Shown here: positions 12,235 through 22,289 of the stretch, in pieces
Layout: every line of letters starts with the position of its first letter
Position numbering within the stretch: position 1 is the first letter of the stretch
Source of the DNA: Siphonodentalium dalli
Taxonomy: Eukaryota > Mollusca > Scaphopoda > Gadilida > Siphonodentaliidae
DNA length: 64,000 bases
Assembly (NCBI GenBank): GCA_032622095.1
Contig: CP136064.1
Coordinates: 177,524,247-177,588,246 of the forward strand
Direction of reading: 5' to 3'
Notes under the pieces: model-generated
What the model saw: the letters and a program-made list of their open reading frames with translations, nothing else
Database searches by the model: none
Told to the model about the DNA's origin: nothing
Translations under genes and position numbers: made by a program

Positions 12235-12520
12235 TCTCTTATATATAAAGAGTAGGATCTGTCTGCGCATTTTTCTCTAAGACCCTGGACCCTGGACCGA
12301 TTTCAACAAAATTTGGTGTGGTGACTCGGGTTACCCTGGTGGAGGTTATAACGGTGTTAGTTTTTTTTCTTTTCAAAAATTTAAATAAAAAAAATATATA
12401 TATGTTTGTTAATTTGAGCAAGGATCTCAATCTAAAAAAAAATACAAACTGTTTAAACGATCAAAATGTGTTTGAAGCGCACAAAGGGGCCTGCGGCCCC
12501 TCAGACGAAGAATAAATGCT
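12235..12520 (+). mobile_element. Second Helitron 5' end, abutting the first
   Basis: The sequence TCTCTTATATATAAAGAGTA starts exactly where the first Helitron ends and continues with a GGATCTGTCTGCGC segment and ATTTCAACAAAATTTGGTGT, typical of a Helitron 5' portion. No CTAG end with hairpin was found. A GGGGCCTGCGGCCCC hairpin at about 12486-12500 may be part of a decayed 3' region. The right boundary is approximate. Confidence 0.65.
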
Positions 12521-13805
12521 CTCGAATGGAGCCTGTTCCGCAATAAAGTGGCTTAGTGGACGTTCAGGTGACCACGATTCAATCGTAAGTGGGGGAATCG
12601 GGCTCGACAAAATCGTGAACAGTTAGCACGTTTTGTCGCTTCTGTCGCTTTCGGCGTGCAACTAATGTCCATTTCAACATGCGCCAGAATTGGCCCTAAT
12701 ACTATAATAGAATTCCATAGTTTCGAGTGACTCCCCGTACCCCAGATGCATGCAGGCGGTGATTCACGAAAGACCAATCGGTCTATTTTAGAACAATCGG
12801 TCTATTTTAGAATAGTCAGTCTAATTTTCACAGCGAACTCGATCACTAGTCATTACAATCATACTGAATATGTATGGAAGCATGTACTGAGTTCACTGGA
12901 TTATGGTTCAACCAGACCTGAACATTCTTGTTCGGCTCAAAATTTGCAGTTTAATAATCCTCAGTCGTCGATATGGAAACAAGTTAATATTGTGAAAATT
13001 ACCACTAGGAACCACAATTACTGCCTACCGTTCTATTAATTCCAGAGATGTCCAAATTAAAAAAAAAACAATTCGTAGTTTATTTTTCCGATTTTGGTTC
13101 AACAGAAAATTGTGAATGATGTCGACGCTACTGTCCTGAATGATCCGGTAGAATGACTCACCATTATAATTATATGTCATTGAAGTAGAGAATATCAAGT
13201 TCAACGGAAGTGACAATATCGTTAACGTTGTGCACATACAAAAAAAGTGGAATAGCCACCAAATTCATTATTAGTAAAATAGTTATTCGTTAAATATATT
13301 AAATTTCAGTCTACACAAGTCTCTCAGGCTAGAAAAGTCCAGGCCGCCATTTATTCAGATCGTGAAACACGTCAGTACAGGTCTCGTGGCAGTTAATCCA
13401 TCAATGATCGATATCATTAAATTAACTACATATTGAGTATTAAGAATAACAGCTTCATGTGGTAAAAAATACTGAGAAAGTAGTTAAATATTTGTTACTA
13501 CCTAATTTTTACTTTGAGTTTAGTGTGTATGACACCAAATAGTTCAGAAATATAGTCTAAAGGTTCCTAACCAAACTTTCCGCTTACTGGGCAAAATAAA
13601 AAATAAATATATTTGAAAGCATCATTCGCGAAAATCCACAAAATCATCCATAAGTAATACGTCAAACAATCACAAAAGCTCACAATTGAGCAGGCTCTTT
13701 GTTATATACCGCTTTTGGGCGACAGTCTGAGAAGCGTGGGCTATATAAGAGTCGATCATTGGGATTTTTGTCAAGCCAGCTGACTTGGCTGACGTGTTAA
13801 AACTT
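12521..13805. other. Unassigned intergenic stretch
   Basis: No gene was recognised. A 20-base doublet around CGGTCTATTTTAGAA lies at 12779-12812. Confidence 0.4.
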
Positions 13806-13926
13806 CCTCTTTTGAAAGTTGATATCTGGCCATCAAAACCTATTTATGGGCTCATGGGTCCTATCTAACTATTTCCTGGTATGTAACACGTGCTTTTGTT
13901 GTGTCAAATCGGACATGGCATCTTTA
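13806..13926 (+). repeat. Dispersed repeat R2, copy 1
   Basis: The order CTCTTTTGAAAGT, CATCAAAAC, GGCTCATGGGTC, TGTCAAATCGGACA recurs reverse-complemented at 43798-43905. The copies are diverged and their class is unknown. Confidence 0.65.
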
Positions 13927-14213
13927 AATACGCACTCACAAAGTGTCAGAAAGACAACTCATTGATCGCCCCAGATATAAATGAACCAAATTTCTTCTAT
14001 GTTTGATCAGTTATAAGAATTGGAAAATACCAATGGATTACGATACTTCCATCAGTATACTCAGATTGCATGGCAAATATGCCAGTGTAAACGCTTAAAT
14101 GTGCTCTATTGCTTCCCGGCAGCACGTCCAACGTCAACATTTCTGTGGAACTCTTTTCCAAGTGCGTTCTGACTATTACCAACAAAAACAAAAAACGCCG
14201 AACAGACCATTTG

Positions 14214-14290
14214 GGCTCGTATTCACCAACTGAGTTTATATATAGTTTATACCGGGCGAGGCTCAGTGCGAAGCTATCTGTGGTCGTCGA
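14214..14290 (+). repeat. Dispersed repeat R3, copy 1
   Basis: CTCGTATTCACCAACTG followed by GTTTATACCGGGCGAGGCTC and GCGAAGCTATCTGTG recurs at 17966-18052. The class is unknown. Confidence 0.65.
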
Positions 14291-14510
14291 TCGGATAGAC
14301 ATCACCGCTGTATAGGATTATCTGATCAAGGGGATTAGACGGCTATTATAGATTGGCCACCTTTGCAGTCGCATTGCAGTATACACTTTATGGTTGAAGT
14401 ATGATCAGCGTTTGTGTACAAACGTCCACATTCTTGAAAATAAATAGACGGGAAGTATATCCACCAGCCCAATTATATGATCAACGCTTACTCCGCAGAA
14501 ATAATCAGCC

Positions 14511-15022
14511 TGAGTCTCTTCTAGTACTGCGGATTTTAGCGGGTGATTGTTTGCCATTTATAGCTTTTTGTGACCCACATATGTGGGTAGTAAGTGCTTT
14601 ATATATCATGCATAAGTATATATATATATCTTTCTTATGCGAACTTAACTTAAATTTTACTGTTGTGGGTGGGACAACACCAATATAATTTGGAAATGCA
14701 TACTTATCTATAAATACGTGTACCTTTAATTCAGGTACGATATATATGGTGAACTCGGTACCCAAATATACCGGTGGACGTGGGACTTTCTTGCTTATTT
14801 TATATCAACTTTCTGACTGATTCTGAAACTGCCTATACAGCAGGGTGCTCTGCATTAGCTTATGTCATATTCCGGTGGGCAAGACATGGTACCTCTTGAG
14901 TCGTGGACTCAAGTGTCATTAGGGCACCCCCCCCTTTACTCACATGTGTGAGTCATACAAAGCTGAGTCTCTACTACATGTAGTACCGCGATTGCGGATT
15001 TTAGCCGGTTATTGTTCGCCAT
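14511..15022 (+). repeat. Repeated block flanking the Harbinger insertion
   Basis: GAGTCTCT, TAGTACTGCGGATTTTAGC and TTGCCATTTA at 14511-14563 recur as GAGTCTCT, GCGGATTTTAGCC and TCGCCATTTA at 14964-15025. The second copy is interrupted by the PIF/Harbinger-like element right after CATTTA, so it acts as a paralogous empty site. Confidence 0.7.
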
Positions 15023-15025
15023 TTA

Positions 15026-16185
15026 GGCCCGTTCCAAACGACGGATTTTTGTCGACTCGAATCTAATTGTATTAAATCCGTCGGTGATGCGTCTGCGGTC
15101 AATTTTGTTTCAGACGGACGCATCTTTGTCGCGTCGAATCTAATACATCGGTCGATTTATTTAAAGGTGCACTCCATGTTATATCTTAATTATATATTAT
15201 AAATCATAGGCTACCACCTATATATCCTTTATAATAAGGAATACCGGTATCTATGAATTATTACAAATCATAGGCTACCATCCCTACCCCTCATAATTAA
15301 GTAATACCGGTTTATATGAATTATTATAAATCTGAGGCTACCACCCCTACCCCTTATAATAAGGAATACCGGTATTTATAAATTATTATAAATCATAGGC
15401 TACCACTCTGCCCCTTATAACAAGTAATACCTGAATATATGAATTATTATAAATAAGAGGTTACTACCCCTTTACCCCTCATAATAAATAATATCGGTAT
15501 ATATGAATTATTATAAATCAGTAGTACCACCTCTGCCCCTTATAATAAGTAATACCGCTAAATATTAATTATTATACATCAGAGACTACCACCCCTATTC
15601 CTTACAATAAGGAATATCGGTCTATATGAATTATTATAAATCAGTTGCTACAACCCCTACCCCTTATACCGGTATATATGGATTATTCTAAAACATTGAT
15701 ACTATATCCATTATATTAAAGATGTGAGTCAGTGACATGCCATGTTCGTTGGGGAATCAAACTACCAAAATAATTACAATTTGCACAATGTTACCTAAGC
15801 AATGCTTATAGATATATGTTTCTTTATGACAAAGAGAGCGTGCGACAAATGACGTCATGTGGGTATTTCCTCAGATAAGGGGAGCCCCCTCGTTATTATA
15901 CCATTATCATATCATTATCATATCATTTGCATTCGTTCTTCGGCAACTTTCGGCTCTTCTCGTCACATGTATTAGATTCGAGTCGTCAAAAATCCGTCGT
16001 TTGAAACCAAGACGGATTTCAGACGCATCACCGACGAAGATTCGTCTGAATTGGACGGAGATTCGTCTGTGATGCGTCTGACACGGATCTAATTGTTTCA
16101 AACGTCGCATTTTTGACGCATTTAATACAATTGTGGGTCTCGTATTAGATTCGAGTCGACAAAAATCCGTCGTTTGGAACGGCCC
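15026..16185 (+). mobile_element. PIF/Harbinger-like non-autonomous element, copy 1
   Basis: The left terminus GGCCCGTTCCAAACGACGGA is mirrored at the right by TCCGTCGTTTGGAACGGCCC. The element is flanked by TTA on both sides (15023-15025 and 16186-16188). A three-base T-N-A target with GG-starting inverted repeats is characteristic of PIF/Harbinger. Subterminal blocks such as GACGCATCACCGACGAAGA are repeated in both orientations and could be transposase-binding sites (inference). No transposase or Myb-like ORF is present. The middle holds a ~63 bp minisatellite. Confidence 0.8.
15195..15700 (+). repeat. ~63 bp minisatellite, array 1 (about 8 units)
   Basis: The unit runs AAATCATAGGCTACCACC, CCTACCCCTTATAATAAGG, AATACCGGTATATATGAATT. 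Starts at about 15201, 15265, 15328 and 15390 give spacings of 62-64 bases. It lies inside Harbinger-like copy 1. Confidence 0.9.
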
Positions 16186-16188
16186 TTA

Positions 16189-17805
16189 GGCCCGTTCCAA
16201 ACGACGGATTTTTGTCGACTCGAATCTAATTGTATTAAATCCGTCGGTGATGCGTCTGCGGCCAATTTTGTTTCAGACGGACGCATCTTTGTCGTGTCGA
16301 ATCTAATACATCGGTCGATTTATTTAAAGGTGTACTCCATGTTACCTTCACAAAATGGTCACGCGTAGATATAGAGGCCTATATATACCGGTATGTTATA
16401 CATATATATACTAAAATACAGTATATAAATTATGTATAAATATATGCGTGCTTGCAGCGCGAATATATGTGCATATGTATATGAGGATGTTTATAGTACA
16501 TATAGTTATATAATATAATATAATATAATAAAATATAAAAGGCGCTACGAATAAATGTTAGATCGTGCATCCAATTGCCATATATGTGTATACCATGCAT
16601 GTAAATACCGGTATACAAGAATTATTATAAATCAGAGACTACCACCCCTACCCTTATAATAAGGAATACCGGAATATATGAATTATTATAAATAAGAAGT
16701 TACCACCCCTATACCCCTCATAATAAGTAATACCGGTATATATGAATTATTATAAATAAGATCAGTGGTACCACCCCTACCCCTTATAATGAGGAATACC
16801 GGAATATATTAATTATAAATTATAAATCATAGGCTACCACCTATATATCCTTTATAATAAGGAATACCGGTATCTATGAATTATTATAAATCATAGGCTA
16901 CCATCCCTACCCCTCATACTAAGTAATACCGGTTTTTATGAATTATTATTAATCTGAGGCTACCACCCCTACCCCTTATAATAAGGAATACCGGTATATA
17001 TAAATTATTATAAATCATAAGCTACCACTCTGCCCCTTATAACAAGTAATACCTGAATATATGAATTATTATAAATAAGAGGTTACCACCCCTTTACCCC
17101 TCATAATAAGTAATATCGGTATATATGAATTATTATAAATCAGAAGTACCACCTCTGCCCCTTATAATAAGTAATACCGGTAAATATATTAATTATTATA
17201 CATCAGAGACTACCACCCCTATTCCTTACAATAAGGAATATCGGTTTATATGAATTATTATAAATCAGTTGCTACAACCCCTACCCCTTATACCGGTATA
17301 TATGGATTATTCTAAAACATTGATACTATATCCATTATAAGATGTGAGTCAGTGACATGCCATGTTCGTTGAGGAATCAAACTACCAAAATAATTACAAT
17401 TTGCACAATGTTACCTAAGCTATGCTTATAGATATATCTTTCTTTATGACAAAGAGAGCGTGCGACAAATGACGTCATGTGGGTATTTCCTCAGATAAGG
17501 GGAGCCCCCTCATTATTATACCATTATCATATCATTAACATATCATTTGCATTCGTTCTTCGGCAACTTTCGGCTCTTCTCGTCACATGTATTAGATTCG
17601 AGTCGTAAAAAATCCGTCGTTTGAAACCAAGACGGATTTCAGACGCATCACCGACGAAGATTCGTCTGAACTGGACGGAGATTCGTCTGTGATGCGTCTG
17701 ACACGGATCTAATTGTTTCAAACGTCGCATTTTTGACGCATTTAATACAATTGTGGGTCTGGTATTAGATTCGAGTCGACAAAAATCCGTCGTTTGGAAC
17801 GGGCC
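16189..17805 (+). mobile_element. PIF/Harbinger-like non-autonomous element, copy 2
   Basis: This is a second, longer copy with the same termini (GGCCCGTTCCAAACG at 16189; CGTTTGGAACGGGCC ending 17805). It begins only three bases after copy 1 ends, sharing the TTA. The right flank is TCA, an acceptable T-N-A target with one mismatch. Extra length relative to copy 1 comes from sequence at about 16350-16600 and a longer minisatellite. No transposase is encoded. Both copies carry a TGACGTCA word (near 15850 and 17470). Confidence 0.8.
16605..17320 (+). repeat. ~63 bp minisatellite, array 2 (about 11 units)
   Basis: It has the same unit as array 1. The order of variant units in the right part (CATAGGC, CTGAGGC, CATAAGC, AAGAGGT, CAGAAGT, CAGAGAC, CAGTTGC) parallels array 1. 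This shows that the two arrays descend from one and that copy 2 gained or kept extra units on its left. Confidence 0.9.
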
Positions 17806-17872
17806 TCATAGTCGTGTCAGATGTGGTATCTATTCAGTGGCAAATTTGATACATTGTGCTTGTCAATCATAT

Positions 17873-18052
17873 CAGTGTGCCGTAAACGCTATAGCGAAGG
17901 AACCTTGTGCGTTAAGCCACTGCCAACTAAATTATCCGTTTTCTAAAATAAACCCAATACGACAGGGGTCGTATACACCAGCTGGATTTATTATATAGTC
18001 CAGGTAGTTTATGCCGGGCGAGCCTCAACGCGAAGCTATCTGTGTTCGACGT
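17873..18052 (+). repeat. Dispersed repeats R4 (copy 1) and R3 (copy 2)
   Basis: CGTAAACGCTATAGCGAAGG at 17881 has a diverged partner, CGTAAACGATATAGCGAAGG, at about 19128. The adjoining block at 17966-18052 is the R3 repeat seen at 14214. Both are non-coding and of unknown class. Confidence 0.6.
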
Positions 18053-18276
18053 TCAGAAAGACATCGTCATTGCAATGACTGTATCAAATCAAGGGTATTT
18101 CACAATGCAGATCGCTCGTTACATAAAGCTGGAACATAGCAATATATGTTCAATTATTACCAACCGTGAGAAAGGTCTTTGAGCAAAAAACACTGACGAA
18201 ATGAATTTTATTATATGCTTCCCCATTAAATAGTGGGAAATTGCCGTGGCGTAGAGCGTTATATCCATCGCCTGGA

Positions 18277-18383
18277 CCGACTCGATGGATAACACTGACC
18301 GACTCGATGGATAACACTGACGGACTCGATGGATAACACTGACCGACTCGATGGATAACACTGACCGACTCGATGGATAACAC
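18277..18383 (+). repeat. 22-bp tandem array, five units
   Basis: CCGACTCGATGGATAACACT starts at 18277, 18299, 18321 (with one C to G change), 18343 and 18365, exactly 22 bases apart. Minus-strand open frames over it only read out the repeat and are not considered genes. Confidence 0.97.
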
Positions 18384-18773
18384 AATAGTATTACTTTTTC
18401 GGAGATTACTTCCGGTTTATAGCGGCGAATCACATTAAGTTTCAAAGCGTATCAATAACAGCCGGACTATAGTTTTAATTATTGATTTTCACGGTTCATA
18501 AACTGTTATTTAATTGTTATAATGTTAACTCATTTGTTTTAATATATTCTTATCACTAAATTATGTATACATTAATTTTCTCGCATCATTTCAGAATAAA
18601 ACAATGGGGACTATTTCTTATGGCGGCTATGCTCGATATTTGTCATTCAGTGGTGAGCAAATCAATTGATGGAATGTAAACAAAATGCAAATGTCGAAGC
18701 TTTCTAACAATTTGAAGTGAACTGTAGGACAAAACTAGCAGTTTTGGTGCGGTGTATAGCGCATATAATAAAA

Positions 18774-18938
18774 AGAACACCTACGGGTTTTGGTTGAATA
18801 CCCGGATTATCTCATTCGTGGGTACAAGGAAATACAGAATTTCCACTCGCGGCTTGCAGCCGCTCGTGGAAATTTTGTATTTCCTTGTACCCACTCAAGA
18901 GATAATCCGGGTATTCAACCAAAACCCGTAGGTATTCT
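18774..18938. repeat. Long hairpin H2, ~78 bp stem
   Basis: AGAACACCTACGGGTTTTGG at 18774 is mirrored by CCAAAACCCGTAGGTATTCT ending 18938, and pairing continues to a GGCTTGCAGCC centre. As in H1, the stem has TCG-type triplets that are not complementary (CACTCGCGG on the left arm opposite CGCTCGTGG on the right). The right flank is again CTATATAT. The stem sequence itself is unrelated to H1. Confidence 0.9.
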
Positions 18939-19220
18939 CTATATATCTTCAAAACTCATGCCGTAGACAGATACGGTTTGAGCCTCTATACCGCTATGCG
19001 TAAGAAGTGTGCGAATTATTTTCTGTGAGTTTTCGCGATTCAGTCCTGTGATGGTGTCTATTGACAAATCTACTATATATTGGGTCTGTAGTAGTTCCAT
19101 CATATTGCCGACGTCACAGTGTATGTCGTAAACGATATAGCGAAGGTACCATGTGTGTTCAGCCGCTTCCAAATAAACTACCCGAATACGAGCCCTGGTG
19201 TTGCAAATATGTCACGTGTT

Positions 19221-19453
19221 TCAACCCTTTCGTGACGGGAGCTTCCTGACATTTTGCGAAAACCCTGTGTCAATGCATCCTCTTATGTATGCGAGTCGCC
19301 CATAGGGCGCCTCGCATATATAAGAGAATGAATTGGCCAAACAATATTTACTTTGATCTTGTACGCCAGTGCATTCTCTTATATGTGCGAGGCTCCCTAT
19401 TGGCACATGTTTATAATGCTGTACCAGAGCAGCTCCCGCATTGGAAGGGTTAA
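19221..19453. mobile_element. piggyBac-like MITE, copy P1
   Basis: TCAACCCTTTCGTGACGGGA on the left faces GGAAGGGTTAA on the right. TTAA targets and CCCTTT-type termini fit piggyBac non-autonomous elements. Inside is a stem built from TCTTATGTATGCGAG and CTCGCATATATAAGAG, followed by a partial third arm near 19374. The left target is degraded (TCAA). An internal relative lies at 44200-44650. Confidence 0.65.
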
Positions 19454-19637
19454 CAGATAGATCTTACTCAAAAATGTTTTAATGTTCCACATGTTCTGTC
19501 CCGGTTCATAGAAAATTATTGTAGAATAACATTCCGTGCTGACAAGCTGATGTTTCCTGTTCCTTATGACTCAAAAGTTAATACTGTATACACCCTATGT
19601 AATGCATACCAAGAGCGCAGGGCAGGGATTCATCATT

Positions 19638-19906
19638 TTAACCCTTTCTATAATGAATACTCATTGACGAATAGTTAGTTCCCTTAGATGATGTCCAATT
19701 TCATACTTTCAACAACCGTTGTTGAACTTATTGTCTGAACACTTCCCACCAATGAATATGAATCATTTCACTCTTGTATTATGTTTTTTTCTGCCTATCG
19801 TCTGATTGTATTACAGGAACACCCACCCCTCCAAGTGAATAATAAAAAAATCCAATTTATATTTTTATAACTGATGGGAGTAGCCATTTAATAAAGAAAG
19901 GGTTAA
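19638..19906. mobile_element. piggyBac-like MITE, copy P2
   Basis: TTAACCCTTTCTATAATGAA on the left mirrors TTTAATAAAGAAAGGGTTAA on the right, with intact TTAA at both ends. The interior is non-coding and unrelated to P1, so only the ends define the family. Confidence 0.75.
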
Positions 19907-19997
19907 AGCGACTCGTGATATTCGGCGTTTAGTTCTGGCCTGGCAATATATTTAAGAAATATATTTTGATTTGCTTGGGTGCCATGGAGTACTGCTA

Positions 19998-20133
19998 CAA
20001 GTTGGTCTGACATATTGTGTGGGACGCCAAAGCGTTCCACTCTCAATGATATCAGACCAAGTTCCATTTATACTCCACGACAATTTGCGCGGGACGACGA
20101 AAGCGTTCCACACAAAAATCTCAGACCAACTTG
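19998..20133. repeat. Imperfect palindrome, ~135 bp
   Basis: CAAGTTGGTCTGACATATTG is mirrored by CTCAGACCAACTTG, with AAAGCGTTCCAC words on both sides. It may be a small MITE or a foldback; no target duplication is evident. Confidence 0.6.
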
Positions 20134-20604
20134 ATATACTCCTTGGAACGTAACAAATCAACATCCATATATTATATTTATACTCAAGTGATTTGCTCAC
20201 ATTCTGTGTACATGGTGGAAGTGTTCAGTCCAGGGTAGCAGGGGACTGAACTCTGCCTTGCAGTTCGATTCTGTGGTAGTCCTTTCTTGAAATAAAAAAA
20301 TGAAATAAGGATGTATTCTCTTGTGCGGAAAGTTGAAAATATTGATAAATGTCGATTGCTTTTATAAATATGTTAAGAGTGTATATACTTGGTGTATACC
20401 TTTTTATCAATGTAACGTGCTACGTAGTGAGGATCTGCAATGTCTAATTTGATGCACGACAATTTCGTCTCGTTTTAAGAATAGACATACTCTGGGGCTC
20501 GAACTTTAGGCTATATTGGTATAACTTGTTAATGTCGATCTGCGTACATTGTATGATTTATTTCCCAAAGTTTTAAATTAATGCAGAATATGGCTATCTA
20601 TATT
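20134..20604. other. Unassigned intergenic stretch
   Basis: No gene or bounded repeat was recognised. Confidence 0.4.
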
Positions 20605-21131
20605 TTAAAGATACGGGCGGCGTTGGCGGTGGGTATTCTGTTAAAATATTCACCTCCGTCAAAAACCGCCATAAACAGAAATAACAGTAAAATATAAACA
20701 TACCTTGTTCTTATACCAATCAGAACTATGGCATAAACAGTATGTTATTGTCAATTTGTTTCCCTTTATTATGTAAACAAAAGCAAAAAACGTTACGTTT
20801 CCTGGCTTATGTTTAGATCCGGATATGGTAAACATAAATAGCGTTATTTGTTGCAGTTTCCTGATATGGAAATTATAAAGAACGTTTTTATCATTTTTGT
20901 GTGATTAACCAATAGATTTGCGCTGTGTTATGTAAACAGAAGCACAACTTATGTAACACGAGTAGGCTCTTGTTTACGTACATCACCGTACGTCTTGACG
21001 ACAATATACTATTTACGCGCTGATTATGTTTGGCATATGAACACAACTATATATATTCTAATATTCCTTCTGTTGGTGGCGATTTGAACAAATATGCATA
21101 TTTCTGCAACGAACGCCGCCCGTGCCTTTAA
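20605..21131 (+). mobile_element. TTAA-bounded MITE, copy C, complete
   Basis: The copy is 527 bp with TTAA at both ends and termini GATACGGGCGGCGTT and AACGCCGCCCGTGCC. It keeps the segment GGCGGTGGGTATTCTG near the left end, which copy B lacks (B goes directly from GGCGTT to GTTAAAATATTC). Copy C is therefore closer to the full-length form. It is non-coding. Confidence 0.85.
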
Positions 21132-22289
21132 TATTATATAATTATAATGGGGTCACATACCATTCATTCACTCTCGTCGTCGTAATTTCCATGCATTAAA
21201 CTGTCTCCACCATAATAGTCACCGGCATCGTCAAACTCCTTGTCATCGTGTCGCCAATATCGTCATTTTTTAGATTATGTATATATCTATATGTACTCCA
21301 ATCCCGTATAAGTGCATGGCTGTCATACACCTCCCAAAAGGAACAGCTGATGCGATGTCTGCCTCGGAGGTTGTTACAATGTATTATTCATTAAATATAT
21401 TATCGGATACAAGATGTTCGCCACTTGTGTATTCTCTGGGGTTCGTTGCCTACGCCCGCGCACTGTATATTTGCGTCTGAACAATCGTGTTTATATTGTC
21501 ACTAACTTATTTTCACTCAGGTATGATCGTGTCACTGCTTTAAAAATTGATCGGCAATGATTGTAATGGAGGTCGATTATGTGTCAAGTTCTTAGAACTT
21601 CTCTTTCATTTGGCGCTCTGAGAATAATTTTCTATCAGAAGCGTTACGGGTGTCGGCTCACTCGGGAATATAACTCACGACCTCTGCTTATAGAGACGCA
21701 AACGTCCAATAACGAGACACGGCATTAACAATAATTGCGTTATGCGGGCCAGTAAATATATATATATCAAACGAAGTAAATCTGATGCGAGCGAAACATT
21801 TATTCTTGGTCACAGAATAATTTTGTTGGATCAAGATATCCAAGCGTTTATAATGGTTGTGGAAAGGTGGACAAAAACCTCTCTACTTGACAAAACGTCA
21901 AGTAGTCCGACATTTACATACGTAGTTAAAGCGGCAAGTTGCGGGGTTAGAAAAGACGTCGCCTATGGTTATGGTTTTAAATGAATTTAAAAGCATCAAT
22001 TTAATAAAAGTAACATAAATAATATGTAAAGCCATCGTATTCAGTACAGTGTTGTGAACATGTATAGATACAATAATACAAGTGATGGGATTGTTGGGAA
22101 AAGGTGGTACTGTTAAATAGTCAGTCAGTCGAAAATATATCACATTTCATATCTATTCTAAACTTGGCACTGTCAGAATGGGGTTGCGTTACAGAAAGGG
22201 AATGTAAAATGAGTTGTGTACAACCGAAGGATTTTGACATCGTGCACAATATTTTACCAGCACGAAAAGTACTGCTTCAACTTGTATCG
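21132..22289. other. Unassigned intergenic stretch
   Basis: No convincing gene was found. Open frames of 67-81 codons at 21277-21480 and 21742-22143 show no recognisable domain. Confidence 0.35.

Noticed and set aside
15195-17320. CRISPR-like regular repeats
   Set aside because: Units are head-to-tail, diverged and contain no unique spacers of constant length. The context is a eukaryotic transposon.
18119-18445. Repetitive-protein frame over the 22-bp array
   Set aside because: Several frames are open across a 22-bp repeat because it lacks stops; there is no start context or flanking domain.
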